In this document: piece by piece, positions 33,264 to 41,321 of the stretch
Numbering within the stretch: position 1 is the stretch's first letter
Layout of the letters: each line of letters opens with the position of its first letter
From: Pseudomonadota bacterium
GTDB taxonomy: Bacteria > Pseudomonadota > Gammaproteobacteria > Eutrophobiales > Eutrophobiaceae
Assembly (NCBI GenBank): GCA_022574295.1
Contig: JACZSJ010000008.1
Span: forward strand, 1-41,321
Reading direction: 5' to 3'
DNA length: 41,321 nucleotides
Notes under the pieces: model-generated
Database searches by the model: none
Told to the model about the DNA's origin: nothing
The model's input: the letters and a program-made list of their open reading frames with translations, nothing else
Made by a program: the position numbers and the translations under genes

Positions 33264-33857
33264 TCAGGTTTTCTCCAGGACTAATAATTTATTATGTGCT
33301 GGCATTTCAATATTTTCCAGTAGTTGGATCCCGGCATCGTTAGTCAGTGAAACCACAGCGTCCAGATCACGAATTGCACTTAAGGAATCCTGCTCTTTCA
33401 ACCAGATATCAAAACGAGCATTGCTCTCACTGGTATAAGCCCCCCCAACATTGAATGGACCGTAGCAACAAAACTTTGCACCGGATTGCATGGTTTCGCC
33501 CAGTGATTGAATAAATACCCGAACACTCTCCCAACTCATGATGTGTAAAGTATTTGCAGTAAATACAGCTTCAACATGTGATACAGGCCAGGGTTTGTGA
33601 TTGATATCCAGAGCTATGGGTGCTTTTATATTTTCGAGTCTTGCATCATCAAGCCATGAATTGATGCCCGGTAAATGTATGGCCAGATCTGAAGGTTGCC
33701 AGGAAACATGGGGTAAATGCGTGGCAAAATAAACAGCATGTTGTCCTGTGCCGCTACCAATTTCCAGTACTTTGCAGGGTCTGTTAAAAACTCGTCTCAA
33801 AACCGAAAGGATGGGATCCTTGTTATTTTCGCAAGCCTGTGAGAAAGGTTTGTTCAT
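33264..33857 (-). CDS. DUF938 SAM-dependent methyltransferase
   Basis: 197 residues. Methyltransferase motif I is VLEIGSGTGQHAVYFA; PSD of WQPSDL, ANTLHIMSW, FCCYGPFNVGGAYTSESN and the family-specific RDLDAV follow. DUF938 methyltransferases are known from sequence only, with no settled substrate. Converges on the PilW-like gene, 12 bases apart. No clear ribosome site is seen upstream. Confidence 0.9.
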   Translation of the reverse strand: MNKPFSQACENNKDPILSVLRRVFNRPCKVLEIGSGTGQHAVYFATHLPHVSWQPSDLAIHLPGINSWLDDARLENIKAPIALDINHKPWPVSHVEAVFTANTLHIMSWESVRVFIQSLGETMQSGAKFCCYGPFNVGGAYTSESNARFDIWLKEQDSLSAIRDLDAVVSLTNDAGIQLLENIEMPAHNKLLVLEKT

Positions 33858-33930
33858 TTTTAATATTTAACATTCACGATGTTACTATATACCCAAACTT
33901 GCCAGATTAAACCCTGTTTACCTAGTAGAA

Positions 33931-35079
33931 ATGTGTCCAAAGCAAACGATGAAAATATCCCTGATTAATCGTATTGATGAGATTTCCCGCGAAGATTGGA
34001 ACAGGATAACGGGGCTTGATTATCCCTTTATTCGCTATGAATTTCTTTATGCACTTGAAAAAAGTGCTTGTGTCGGTGAAGAAACAGGATGGGCAATACA
34101 ACATTGCCTGGTTTATGACAAGGATGAATTGATTGCGTTGATGCCCATGTATAGAAAAACACATTCACATGGGGAATATGTTTTTGATTTCGAATGGGCG
34201 CATGCTTACCAGCAACATGGTTTGTCATATTATCCAAAATGGTTAACGGCGATACCCTTCACACCCTGTGAAGGTGAAAGGTTATTCGTGAAAGCAGGTA
34301 TCGATAAAGGGTCCGTTTTAAAATCAATTTTGAGCTTTATAACCGTAAGTGCAGAGGAGGAGAATATATCTACCTGGCATTGTCTTTATCCAACACCAGC
34401 GGAAACAGAGTTACTAAAATCTTTTGGCTTAACCATAAGGGAAGGTGTCCAATTTAGATGGACAAATAAAGACTACAGGGATTTTAAGGATTATCTTGAT
34501 TCCTTTAATTCAAAAAAACGCAAAACTTTGCTGCGTGAAAGGCGTTTCATTAGTGATCAGGGTATCACGTTGAAACAAATCCATGGTAAAGATATTACTG
34601 AAGAACAGCTGAATATATTTTATCAGTTCTATCAATTGACGTATTTGAAGAGAGGAAACCCGCCTTATTTAAATTTGGCCTTTTTCAAAGAGATTGCCGA
34701 AACAATGTCAGACCAGTTGTTGTTAATTCTAGCTGTTAAAGAGAATAACTATGTGGGCGCCGCATTCAGTCTGGTAGGTGGGGACTGTTTATATGGGCGT
34801 TACTGGGGGTGTTACGAGGAATATCACAGTCTGCACTTTGAAGCTTGTTATTATCAGGGTCTTGAGTACTGTATCAATAATCATCTAAAGCGTTTTGATT
34901 CTGGTGCACAGGGAGAACATAAGATAGCAAGAGGATTTGAACCTGTGACAACGTATTCTGCACATTGGATTTGTGATCCTGAATTTGCTACTGCAATCAA
35001 AAATTTCACAAAGAGGGAAGCCTGTCTCATGGAGAAGTATCGAACTAACGCAGCTGAGTTATTACCATTCAAAAAATAA
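33931..35079 (+). CDS. GNAT-fold protein (DUF482 / FemAB-like)
   Basis: 382 residues from 33931; the ATG at 33949 (MKISLINRI) is a likely alternative. Blocks of the family: RYEFLYALEKSACVGEETGW, PMYRKTHSHGEYVFDFEWAHAY, FNSKKRKTLLRERR, and FDSGAQGEHKIARGFEPV near the end. It is the COG3146-type family of predicted N-acyltransferases with a double GNAT fold, as in FemX. The chemistry is not known. About 37 bases precede darP on the same strand. Confidence 0.9.
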   Translation: MCPKQTMKISLINRIDEISREDWNRITGLDYPFIRYEFLYALEKSACVGEETGWAIQHCLVYDKDELIALMPMYRKTHSHGEYVFDFEWAHAYQQHGLSYYPKWLTAIPFTPCEGERLFVKAGIDKGSVLKSILSFITVSAEEENISTWHCLYPTPAETELLKSFGLTIREGVQFRWTNKDYRDFKDYLDSFNSKKRKTLLRERRFISDQGITLKQIHGKDITEEQLNIFYQFYQLTYLKRGNPPYLNLAFFKEIAETMSDQLLLILAVKENNYVGAAFSLVGGDCLYGRYWGCYEEYHSLHFEACYYQGLEYCINNHLKRFDSGAQGEHKIARGFEPVTTYSAHWICDPEFATAIKNFTKREACLMEKYRTNAAELLPFKK

Positions 35080-35116
35080 TAAATAAAGCATTACTTTTGT
35101 ACAGGATATTTAATCA

Positions 35117-35656
35117 ATGAATGTGAAAAGAGAAACGGGTATGGAAAGGCAGGAAAATGAGGATCAAGATATCGAGGAACAGGAGAAGAGCAAATCGCAA
35201 ATCAAACGCGAGATGCATGAACTGCAAGCGCTAGGCAAACAACTCGTTGGCTTGCCCCACAAGCAATTGGTGAATATTCCCATCTCAGATAAGCTCAGGC
35301 AGGCAGTCATTGCAGCAAAAACACTCAAACATGGCGCAATACGTCGACAACTACAGTACATAGGGAAGTTGATGCCGAAGGAAGATGAAGCATCAATACG
35401 TACGGCACTGAATGAATTACAGCAACCGCATATAGAAGAAGTCGATGCATTTCATGAGGTCGAGCGATGGAGAGATCAATTACTGCGTGATGATTACGAT
35501 CTGTTAGATGAGTTGGTAAACAGATTCGTAAATGTTGACCGTCAACATGTAAGACAATTGATTCGAAATGCAAGAAAAGAACAGAAACAAAACAAGCCGC
35601 CAAAATCAGCCAGATTATTATTTAAATATTTAATTGATATACAGGGAGATTATTGA
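35117..35656 (+). CDS. darP: Ribosome biogenesis factor DarP (YjgA)
   Basis: 179 residues, near the usual 183. Characteristic blocks are SKSQIKREMHELQALGKQLV, KHGAIRRQLQYIGKLM and EVERWRDQLL; the tail is basic. DarP binds the 50S precursor and helps late 23S assembly. AGGATA lies 10-15 bases before the ATG; another ATG at 35141 is possible. The DUF3047 gene follows after 16 bases. Confidence 0.95.
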   Translation: MNVKRETGMERQENEDQDIEEQEKSKSQIKREMHELQALGKQLVGLPHKQLVNIPISDKLRQAVIAAKTLKHGAIRRQLQYIGKLMPKEDEASIRTALNELQQPHIEEVDAFHEVERWRDQLLRDDYDLLDELVNRFVNVDRQHVRQLIRNARKEQKQNKPPKSARLLFKYLIDIQGDY

Positions 35657-35672
35657 AATCACTGGAAATAAT

Positions 35673-36335
35673 ATGAGAAAGAATGGGATAGCAAAAATTA
35701 TTAATCGACTATGTTTTTTTTCATTATTTATCTTAGCTAATGTAACAGCAGATGAGTTAATGGTTGCTGATTTCTCAAGTACAAACCTTGAGGGATGGTA
35801 TGACAAAATATTTACGGGTATAACATCCTACCAAATTATCAAGTTAGAAAATCAAAATGTTTTGATGGCTTATAGTCAAGGCAGTGCATCTGGTTTAGTG
35901 AAGAATATGCATGTTGATATAAAAATATATCCCTATCTAAACTGGAGGTGGCGCATTGAGAATAGACTGGATATAAAAAATGAGAAAATAAAATCAAGCG
36001 ATGACTATGCAGCAAGAGTTTATGTCATCATTGATGGCGGGATATTTCCGTGGAGGACCAAAGCCATAAATTATGTTTGGGCGAATGGAGTACAGGAAGG
36101 TGAGATATGGCCGAATGCTTTCGTAGGAAAGAATGCGATGATGATGGCGTTAAGAAGCAAACAAGATGAAACATCAACTTGGTATATTGAGAAAAGGAAT
36201 GTGTACGAGGATTTTAAAAATCTATTCGGCAAGGAAATCCAGTTTATTGATACCGTTGCATTGATGACAGATACAGATAACAGTGATGGAGTGGTGAAAA
36301 CTTATTATGGTGATATCTATTTTTCAGAAAACTAA
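35673..36335 (+). CDS. DUF3047 family secreted protein
   Basis: 220 residues from the ATG at 35673 (GGAA upstream); an upstream ATG at 35634 overlaps darP and is less likely. A signal peptide ends near residue 26. The blocks LNWRWRIENRLD, SSDDYAARVYVIIDG, INYVWANG and VALMTDTDNSDG match DUF3047. The family is periplasmic with a jelly-roll-like fold and no known role. Probably in an operon with darP, though the two functions seem unrelated. Confidence 0.9.
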   Translation: MRKNGIAKIINRLCFFSLFILANVTADELMVADFSSTNLEGWYDKIFTGITSYQIIKLENQNVLMAYSQGSASGLVKNMHVDIKIYPYLNWRWRIENRLDIKNEKIKSSDDYAARVYVIIDGGIFPWRTKAINYVWANGVQEGEIWPNAFVGKNAMMMALRSKQDETSTWYIEKRNVYEDFKNLFGKEIQFIDTVALMTDTDNSDGVVKTYYGDIYFSEN

Positions 36336-36398
36336 ATTGTTATCTTATAAAGTTATTCTGGCAATAAATTATGTATATATTTAATTCACGCACGTAGT

Positions 36399-37229
36399 TT
36401 AAAGCAGTGTGATCTTATCTTCTTCAATCCATATTAACCTTTTTTTATAAAGCATCCCAATTGCTTTTTTGTAGTTCTTCTTGCTTACCGCAAAGCATTG
36501 ATAGATGTCTTCAGGTGAACTTTTATCAGTCAGGGTCGATTCTCCATCATTATTTTTCAGGTGATTAAGAATTCTTGTATTCAGATCGTCCCGTGCATCC
36601 TTTCCTGGCAGCTGCAGGCACAGATCAATTTTCCTGTCCTCTCGAATGGTCTTGATAAAACCTTTTAATTTTTCTCCATGGGTGAGCGGTTGAAAAACTT
36701 CATTTTTATAGATCAATCCAATATGGGTGTTGTTTATCACCGTCTTATATCCCAGATCGGTCTTGCCAAAAATTAATAAATCGACAGCTTGTTCTGGTTT
36801 GAAATATTGTGCTTCCTCGCTGAGGCGAGAATCCAGTTTTTGTGTGGCCGCGATCCTGTTTGTGTTTTCATCCAGATATACAAGCACAGTATAAGATTGC
36901 CCGATTTTCAAAGGACTGATTTGTTCGCCATAGGGTACCAGCAAATCTTTGGGTAAGCCCCAGTCCAGAAAAGCACCCGCCTGGTTGACGTCCACAACCT
37001 TCAGGTAGGCACATTCACCGACCATGACATAGGGTGTTTCAGTGGTGGCCAATAAGAGATCGGCGGAATCCAGATAGATAAATACCTCAAGTGAATCACC
37101 TATGACACAATCATCAGGCACGTACCTGCTTGGCATCAGTATTTCGCCAAGGTCTTCACCATCAAGGTAAATCCCATGGTCGAGAATTTTAACTACCTGT
37201 AGATTATTTATTTTTCCAATTTCAACCAT
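36399..37229 (-). CDS. CvfB-type S1 RNA-binding protein
   Basis: 276 residues with a string of S1-like OB domains (IGKINNLQVVKILDHGIYLDG, then VGECAYLKVVDVNQAGAFLDWGLPKDL, and others) and a C-terminal winged helix ending (AIGMLYKKRLIW). CvfB in Staphylococcus influences virulence factor expression and binds RNA; the gammaproteobacterial relatives are known as YitL-like. GGAGC is 9 bases before the ATG. Divergent from the SlyD-like gene. Confidence 0.92.
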   Translation of the reverse strand: MVEIGKINNLQVVKILDHGIYLDGEDLGEILMPSRYVPDDCVIGDSLEVFIYLDSADLLLATTETPYVMVGECAYLKVVDVNQAGAFLDWGLPKDLLVPYGEQISPLKIGQSYTVLVYLDENTNRIAATQKLDSRLSEEAQYFKPEQAVDLLIFGKTDLGYKTVINNTHIGLIYKNEVFQPLTHGEKLKGFIKTIREDRKIDLCLQLPGKDARDDLNTRILNHLKNNDGESTLTDKSSPEDIYQCFAVSKKNYKKAIGMLYKKRLIWIEEDKITLL

Positions 37230-37367
37230 TCATTCTTGCTCCATTTCATGTGTGTGAGTTTATTCGTGAAGTGTGCTAACTACTAGTCGAATGTTCTATT
37301 GGTGATAAATTAACGCGATGAGAAAAACTGCTTGTTTTGTTACAATGACTCATTATTTATTGAGCTT

Positions 37368-37853
37368 ATGTCGATGTTGATAGAAAAAGACAGGGTGGTC
37401 AGCTTTCATTTCAAGTTAAGTGAAAAAGAGGCGTTACTGGAAAATTCCCGTGAAGGAGAACCAATGGTTTATATGCATGGGCATAATGGCGTGATTACTG
37501 GACTGGAATCCGCACTGGCTGGAAGAAAAACCGGGGACAGCTTCAATATTACCCTGGAACCAAAAGATGCCTATGGCATTCCCTTTGAATCGTCCAAACA
37601 GCGCATCCTTATAAAACACCTTGTAACAAAAGGAAAGCTACGAGCCGGGATGGTTGTCGACATCAACACCGTCAGTGGCATCAGGCAGGCGACGGTGATC
37701 AAGATGGGTCGGTTTAATATTGATGTAGATATCAACCATCCCTATGCAGGGAAAACACTGTCATTCGAAATAGATATCGTTGATGTACGGGATGCGACCT
37801 GCGAAGAACTAGCTCACGGACACGTTCATGGAGTGGGCGGTCATCAACATTGA
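37368..37853 (+). CDS. FKBP-type peptidyl-prolyl isomerase, SlyD-like
   Basis: 161 residues from the ATG at 37368 (37374 is also possible). An upstream in-frame ATG at 37332 adds residues unlike the family. FKBP blocks VVSFHFKLS, GHNGVITGLESALAGRKTGD and KDAYGIPF are interrupted by the insert-in-flap domain (about 65-125), which gives chaperone activity. The tail is short but His-rich (HGHVHGVGGHQH), as in SlyD, and may bind nickel. Speeds proline isomerisation and helps folding or metal delivery. Confidence 0.93.
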   Translation: MSMLIEKDRVVSFHFKLSEKEALLENSREGEPMVYMHGHNGVITGLESALAGRKTGDSFNITLEPKDAYGIPFESSKQRILIKHLVTKGKLRAGMVVDINTVSGIRQATVIKMGRFNIDVDINHPYAGKTLSFEIDIVDVRDATCEELAHGHVHGVGGHQH

Positions 37854-37863
37854 TGATAGAAGA

Positions 37864-38214
37864 TTATTTTTCAACTAATGCGATATCCTCGAACTGGATA
37901 CCATTCCATCCATATTTAATAAAATTTCTGATATTCGCATGATTATTACTTTCCGGATGGGCTAGTACATCATACCGATAATATTGTCCGAAGCAGGCTA
38001 GTGTTTGCTTTTCGTCGAGATGATTCAATTGGGCGAATGAAAAGATCTTACAGGAGCCTTCATTGCATCCTGCTTCATTGGTTATCTGGTCACTACCTTT
38101 ACCATTGGTAAAACGAGTCGGTGTGTAGTTATAACAATCAGCAATGATCTGCATGATATTGTCAAATTCGATTACCTCAGGCGTGGAGTTCAATAATACT
38201 TTAAGTTTATCCAT
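37864..38214 (-). CDS. HopJ type III effector family protein
   Basis: 116 residues, complete. Family blocks: NYTPTRFTNGKGSDQITNEAG, NEGSCKIFSFAQLN, TLACFGQYYRYDVLAHPE and HANIRNFIKYGWNGIQFE. The name comes from a Pseudomonas effector, but the family is widespread in non-pathogens and is probably a cytoplasmic housekeeping protein. No type III secretion gene is near. Convergent with the SlyD-like gene (10 bases) and divergent from rapA. Confidence 0.93.
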   Translation of the reverse strand: MDKLKVLLNSTPEVIEFDNIMQIIADCYNYTPTRFTNGKGSDQITNEAGCNEGSCKIFSFAQLNHLDEKQTLACFGQYYRYDVLAHPESNNHANIRNFIKYGWNGIQFEDIALVEK

Positions 38215-38303
38215 TGTTATACCAGGGTCATGTTTGGGCTAATACTATTTGAATTATTGGTAGAAACAAAAGCTAATGTATTGTCAGGACAGATTTTCTT
38301 TCA

Positions 38304-38342
38304 ATCGCCAGCTTCCTGTAAAATACTACATTTTCTGGCGAT
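38304..38342. promoter_or_regulatory. 8 bp inverted repeat upstream of rapA
   Basis: ATCGCCAG at 38304-38311 and CTGGCGAT at 38335-38342, 23 bases apart, 60 bases before the rapA start. Could be an operator or hairpin; nothing known. Confidence 0.3.
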
Positions 38343-38400
38343 ACTGGATTTTCTACTTATTCTCAGCAATGTTAGATTAATAAAAAGCAGATAACAAGAA

Positions 38401-41277
38401 ATGAATAAATACATACCTGGTCAGCGATGGATAAGTGATGCTGAATCCCGCATGGGGTTGGGGACGGTTTTGTCCTCAGAACACAGAACCGTGACGATTT
38501 CTTTTCCGGCAACAGGAGAAACTCGTTCATATGCAAAACAAGCAGCACCACTCACCAGGGTTATCTTCAATATTGGAGATACGATTTCCACCGAGGAAGG
38601 TATCACAATTATTGTTGATTCAATTAATGATCATGAAGGTTTACTGACTTATTGGGGAGTAAATGATGAGGGTGTTCAGCTAAGTATCAGAGAAGATTTA
38701 TTAGCCAATAGAGCACAATTAAATCGACCGGCTGATCGCCTGTTTAATGGTCAAACTGATTCTGATAAATGGTTTCAGGCCAGATTCCAGACACTCAAAC
38801 ACCAAAATAGTCTGGCACACAACGATCTATTCGGGCTGACAGGTACTCGGACCAGCTTAATACCACATCAATTATATATTGCTAATGAAGTCGCGCATCG
38901 TCATGCACCACGCGTTTTGTTGGCTGATGAAGTTGGTCTGGGGAAGACAATTGAAGCAGGGATGATTATCCATCATCAAATTATGACTGAACGTGCTCAT
39001 CGTATCCTGATCGTTGTGCCGGAGAGCCTGGTTCATCAATGGTTGGTAGAAATGCTGCGTAAATTTAATCTAACTTTCAGTATTTTTGATGCAGACAGAT
39101 GTTATGCCATTGAAGAAGGAGATAAAGAGATTAATCCTTTTCAGACCGAACAACTCGTTCTTTGCAGTCTTGAATTTCTGACTGATTATGAAAATTATTA
39201 TCAACAAGCATTACTCGGCGAATGGGATATATTGGTCGTAGATGAGGTGCATCATTTGCACTGGTCAACCAGTGAGGTGAGTGCTGGATACAAAATAGTT
39301 GAACAACTGGCGCATTCGACCAGAGGTGTGCTGTTACTCACAGCCACACCGGAACAATTGGGGAAGGAAAGCCATTATGCCCGTTTGCGACTACTGGATC
39401 CAAACCGTTTCCCTGATTTTAATTCATTTGTTGAAGAAGAAAAGAACTACGAGCCAATCGCACGAGCAGTTGAGGCTTTGTTTTCGGATGTCGAATTATC
39501 GAGTGATATCCTGTGGATACTCAGGAAAACATTGGCTGACAATAGCGCTGAATTACTGGATCTGATTACGAATACTGATAATCATTCGCCAGAAAATATT
39601 GATGCAAGAAGGCAAGTCATCGATCAACTACTGGATTATCATGGTACCGGGCGTGTTTTATTCAGGAACACCCGTGCCACTATCAGGGGTTTTCCTGACA
39701 GGGAGATTCATGCTTACCCATTACCTTTACCCAAGGAATACCTCTCACTTTACAGTGAATTATCGGGCAAACAGATTCATGAAGATGAAATTATATTATC
39801 ACTCTGCCCTGAGAGAGTTTATTCACAAAGTGGAAAAACAAACTGGGAAAAAATCGATCCGAGAATCGGCTGGCTGATTGACAGGCTTAAACTACTGAGG
39901 CAAGAAAAAGTATTGGTAATTTGCGCATATGCCAGTACGACAGTAGGTATCAGTCAATTATTGAGGGTGAAAGAAGGTCTGCATGCAGCAGCATTTCATG
40001 AAGGTTTGAGTCTGATTGAGCGCGATCGTGCTGCTGCCTATTTTGCTGATGAAGATGAAGGTTGTCAGGTGTTGATATGTTCCGAGATAGGTAGTGAGGG
40101 CAGAAATTTTCAATTTGCACATCATTTAATTCTTTTTGATCTACCTCTGAATCCAGATTTACTGGAACAAAGAATTGGTCGGCTAGATCGAATCGGACAG
40201 AGGCAGACAATAAAAATTCATGTGCCATATCTTGAAGATAGTCCACAGGCCGTGATGTTTCGCTGGTATCAGGAAGGCCTAGGTGCGTTCAAAGAAACCT
40301 GTCCCGCAGGCCAGGCAGTCTTCGAGCAGGTGGAAAATGAATTAAAAGATGCCTTTTTTGTGAAAGAGTCTCCTGAAGCACTGATCAATAAAACTACGAA
40401 AATAAATCAGGAACTTAATAATGCGATGCATAAGGGACGGGACAGGCTACTGGAATATAGCTCCTGTCGTCCATCCGTTGCTGATGCATTGAAAGACAAA
40501 GCCATGATGGAGGACAAAAATAATACATTGCCTGAATATATGGATCTTATCTTTGATTGTTTTGGCATTAATTTAGAATTTCATAGTGAGTCAAGCTATA
40601 TATTGAGTCCAGGCGAAAGGATGCTTTCACCATTTCCCGGACTCACAGATGAAGGCATGACGATTACCTATTCGCGAGAGACTTCGTTGATACATGAAGA
40701 TATGCACTACTTATCCTGGGAACATCCTATGGTTGCTTATGCAATGGATATGGTTTTAAGCAGTGAATTCGGCAATTCGACAGTCTGTACCCTGAAGCAT
40801 GAGAAATTAAGTCCCGGGACGTTGTTGATGGAAGCACTCTATGTGTTGGAGCCGGTGGATAAAATAGGGTTGCAGTCTGGCAGATTCTTACCACCAACCA
40901 CAATCAGAATCATGATTGATGAGCATGGAAAATTATTGAACATGAATACCCGTTATATTAATGAGAATCAGACCAGGATGGCACATGAGATAATCAAAGA
41001 AGTGATCAGTATAAAATCAGGTGTGATCAGGATGTTATTGGGGAAATCCAGAGATCTCGCTGAAGAAGAAGTGCCTGAACTAAAACATCAGGCAGTGGAA
41101 AGAATGAACGATATTTTAAAAACGGAAGTGGTCAGGCTGATCCATATGAGAAAAATAAATTCCAATGTTCGTATCGAAGAAATAGATTATTTTAAAAATC
41201 AGTTACAGACCGTTTCCGATCTGATCAAGTCAGCCACGATCCGACTAGATGCATTGCGCATCATTATTACGATATAG
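38401..41277 (+). CDS. rapA: RNA polymerase-associated ATPase RapA
   Basis: 958 residues, close to the 968 of E. coli RapA (HepA). N-terminal Tudor-like domains start with YIPGQRWISDAESRMGLGTV. The SWI2/SNF2 core follows: ADEVGLGKTIEAG at 175-187, the acidic box DEVHH at 281-285 (DEAH in E. coli), TATPEQLG, and later EIGSEGRNFQF and RIGRLDRIGQ. The C-terminal spacer and Rpb2-like region is complete. RapA binds the RNA polymerase core and recycles it after transcription stress. The stop is followed by a possible convergent gene end. Confidence 0.97.
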   Translation: MNKYIPGQRWISDAESRMGLGTVLSSEHRTVTISFPATGETRSYAKQAAPLTRVIFNIGDTISTEEGITIIVDSINDHEGLLTYWGVNDEGVQLSIREDLLANRAQLNRPADRLFNGQTDSDKWFQARFQTLKHQNSLAHNDLFGLTGTRTSLIPHQLYIANEVAHRHAPRVLLADEVGLGKTIEAGMIIHHQIMTERAHRILIVVPESLVHQWLVEMLRKFNLTFSIFDADRCYAIEEGDKEINPFQTEQLVLCSLEFLTDYENYYQQALLGEWDILVVDEVHHLHWSTSEVSAGYKIVEQLAHSTRGVLLLTATPEQLGKESHYARLRLLDPNRFPDFNSFVEEEKNYEPIARAVEALFSDVELSSDILWILRKTLADNSAELLDLITNTDNHSPENIDARRQVIDQLLDYHGTGRVLFRNTRATIRGFPDREIHAYPLPLPKEYLSLYSELSGKQIHEDEIILSLCPERVYSQSGKTNWEKIDPRIGWLIDRLKLLRQEKVLVICAYASTTVGISQLLRVKEGLHAAAFHEGLSLIERDRAAAYFADEDEGCQVLICSEIGSEGRNFQFAHHLILFDLPLNPDLLEQRIGRLDRIGQRQTIKIHVPYLEDSPQAVMFRWYQEGLGAFKETCPAGQAVFEQVENELKDAFFVKESPEALINKTTKINQELNNAMHKGRDRLLEYSSCRPSVADALKDKAMMEDKNNTLPEYMDLIFDCFGINLEFHSESSYILSPGERMLSPFPGLTDEGMTITYSRETSLIHEDMHYLSWEHPMVAYAMDMVLSSEFGNSTVCTLKHEKLSPGTLLMEALYVLEPVDKIGLQSGRFLPPTTIRIMIDEHGKLLNMNTRYINENQTRMAHEIIKEVISIKSGVIRMLLGKSRDLAEEEVPELKHQAVERMNDILKTEVVRLIHMRKINSNVRIEEIDYFKNQLQTVSDLIKSATIRLDALRIIITI

Positions 41278-41287
41278 AATAATAATG

Positions 41288-41320
41288 CTATTTAGATTTT
41301 TTTTTACGACCCTGGGTCTT
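41288..41320 (-). CDS. Possible 3' end of a convergent gene (partial)
   Basis: Reading the reverse strand from the window edge gives ten basic codons (K-T-Q-G-R-K-K-K-S-K) and a TAG at 41288. A Lys/Arg-rich tail is common at the ends of RNA-binding proteins. It is too short to identify and could be chance. Confidence 0.3.
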   Translation of the reverse strand, partial: KTQGRKKKSK

Positions 41321-41321
41321 C

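Noticed and set aside
37864-38214. Evidence for type III secretion or pathogenicity from the HopJ name
   Set aside because: HopJ-family proteins are common in free-living bacteria and no secretion or other effector genes are in the window.

Overview
The window looks like chromosomal DNA of a gammaproteobacterium of moderately low GC. The call rests on the mix of families: a UbiM-type ubiquinone hydroxylase, DbpA and RhlE helicases, a PilW-like pilotin, DarP (YjgA), YajD, TIGR02647, DUF3014, DUF938, a HopJ-family protein and RapA. No phage, plasmid or integrase gene is visible and I see no tRNA or rRNA. Genus cannot be read from the sequence alone.

Layout. 1-5200: a 5'-truncated PhyH dioxygenase, a UbiM-like flavoprotein, then a 1.8 kb block (PHP-domain lipoprotein, small protein, MTH1187-type protein) bounded by two direct copies of a ~100 bp hairpin-bearing repeat, then a small membrane protein, a REP-like palindrome cluster and a Tat-exported M15B peptidase. 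5200-7760: aldo/keto reductase, a small basic ORF overlapping a reverse-strand terminator-like hairpin, a hypothetical protein, an unusual HAD phosphatase and a 53-residue four-cysteine protein on the reverse strand. 7990-10343: a receptor-like Ser/Thr kinase with a predicted extracytoplasmic Cache-type sensor. 10430-13800: a reverse pair (spermidine-synthase-like, TIGR01777 epimerase) and a forward pair (Vgb-like propeller, membrane-anchored ABM protein). 13950-17520: serC, yajD, a mini SWIM-finger protein, a macro-domain-like protein divergent from a SIRT5/CobB-type sirtuin, and TIGR02647.

17600-21500 is an RNA-remodelling cluster: dbpA and rhlE in reverse and, across a 535 bp spacer, a cold-shock protein and a single-RRM protein forward. 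These look like a cold-response or RNA-structure module. 21560-24600: dodecin, an NfeD/slipin membrane-quality operon, and a ubiquitin-like ORF that lacks its usual Mut7-C partner. 24740-28430: APC permease with metallophosphoesterase (leader formed by a MITE-like repeat), an ACT-type protein, an AOC-barrel-like lipoprotein and a CopD-like protein.

28570-38220 holds mostly housekeeping and envelope genes: TPR-TerB pair, Rap1a-like protein with an amidohydrolase lipoprotein, DUF3014, PilW-like lipoprotein, DUF938, a GNAT-fold protein, darP, DUF3047, CvfB, SlyD-like PPIase and HopJ. The window closes with rapA and what may be the last codons of a convergent gene.

The least ordinary signals are small: unannotated mini-proteins, three different short repeat families, one of which appears to have supplied a ribosome binding site, and the macro/sirtuin pairing. 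I did not find a clear multi-gene novel defence or biosynthetic system.
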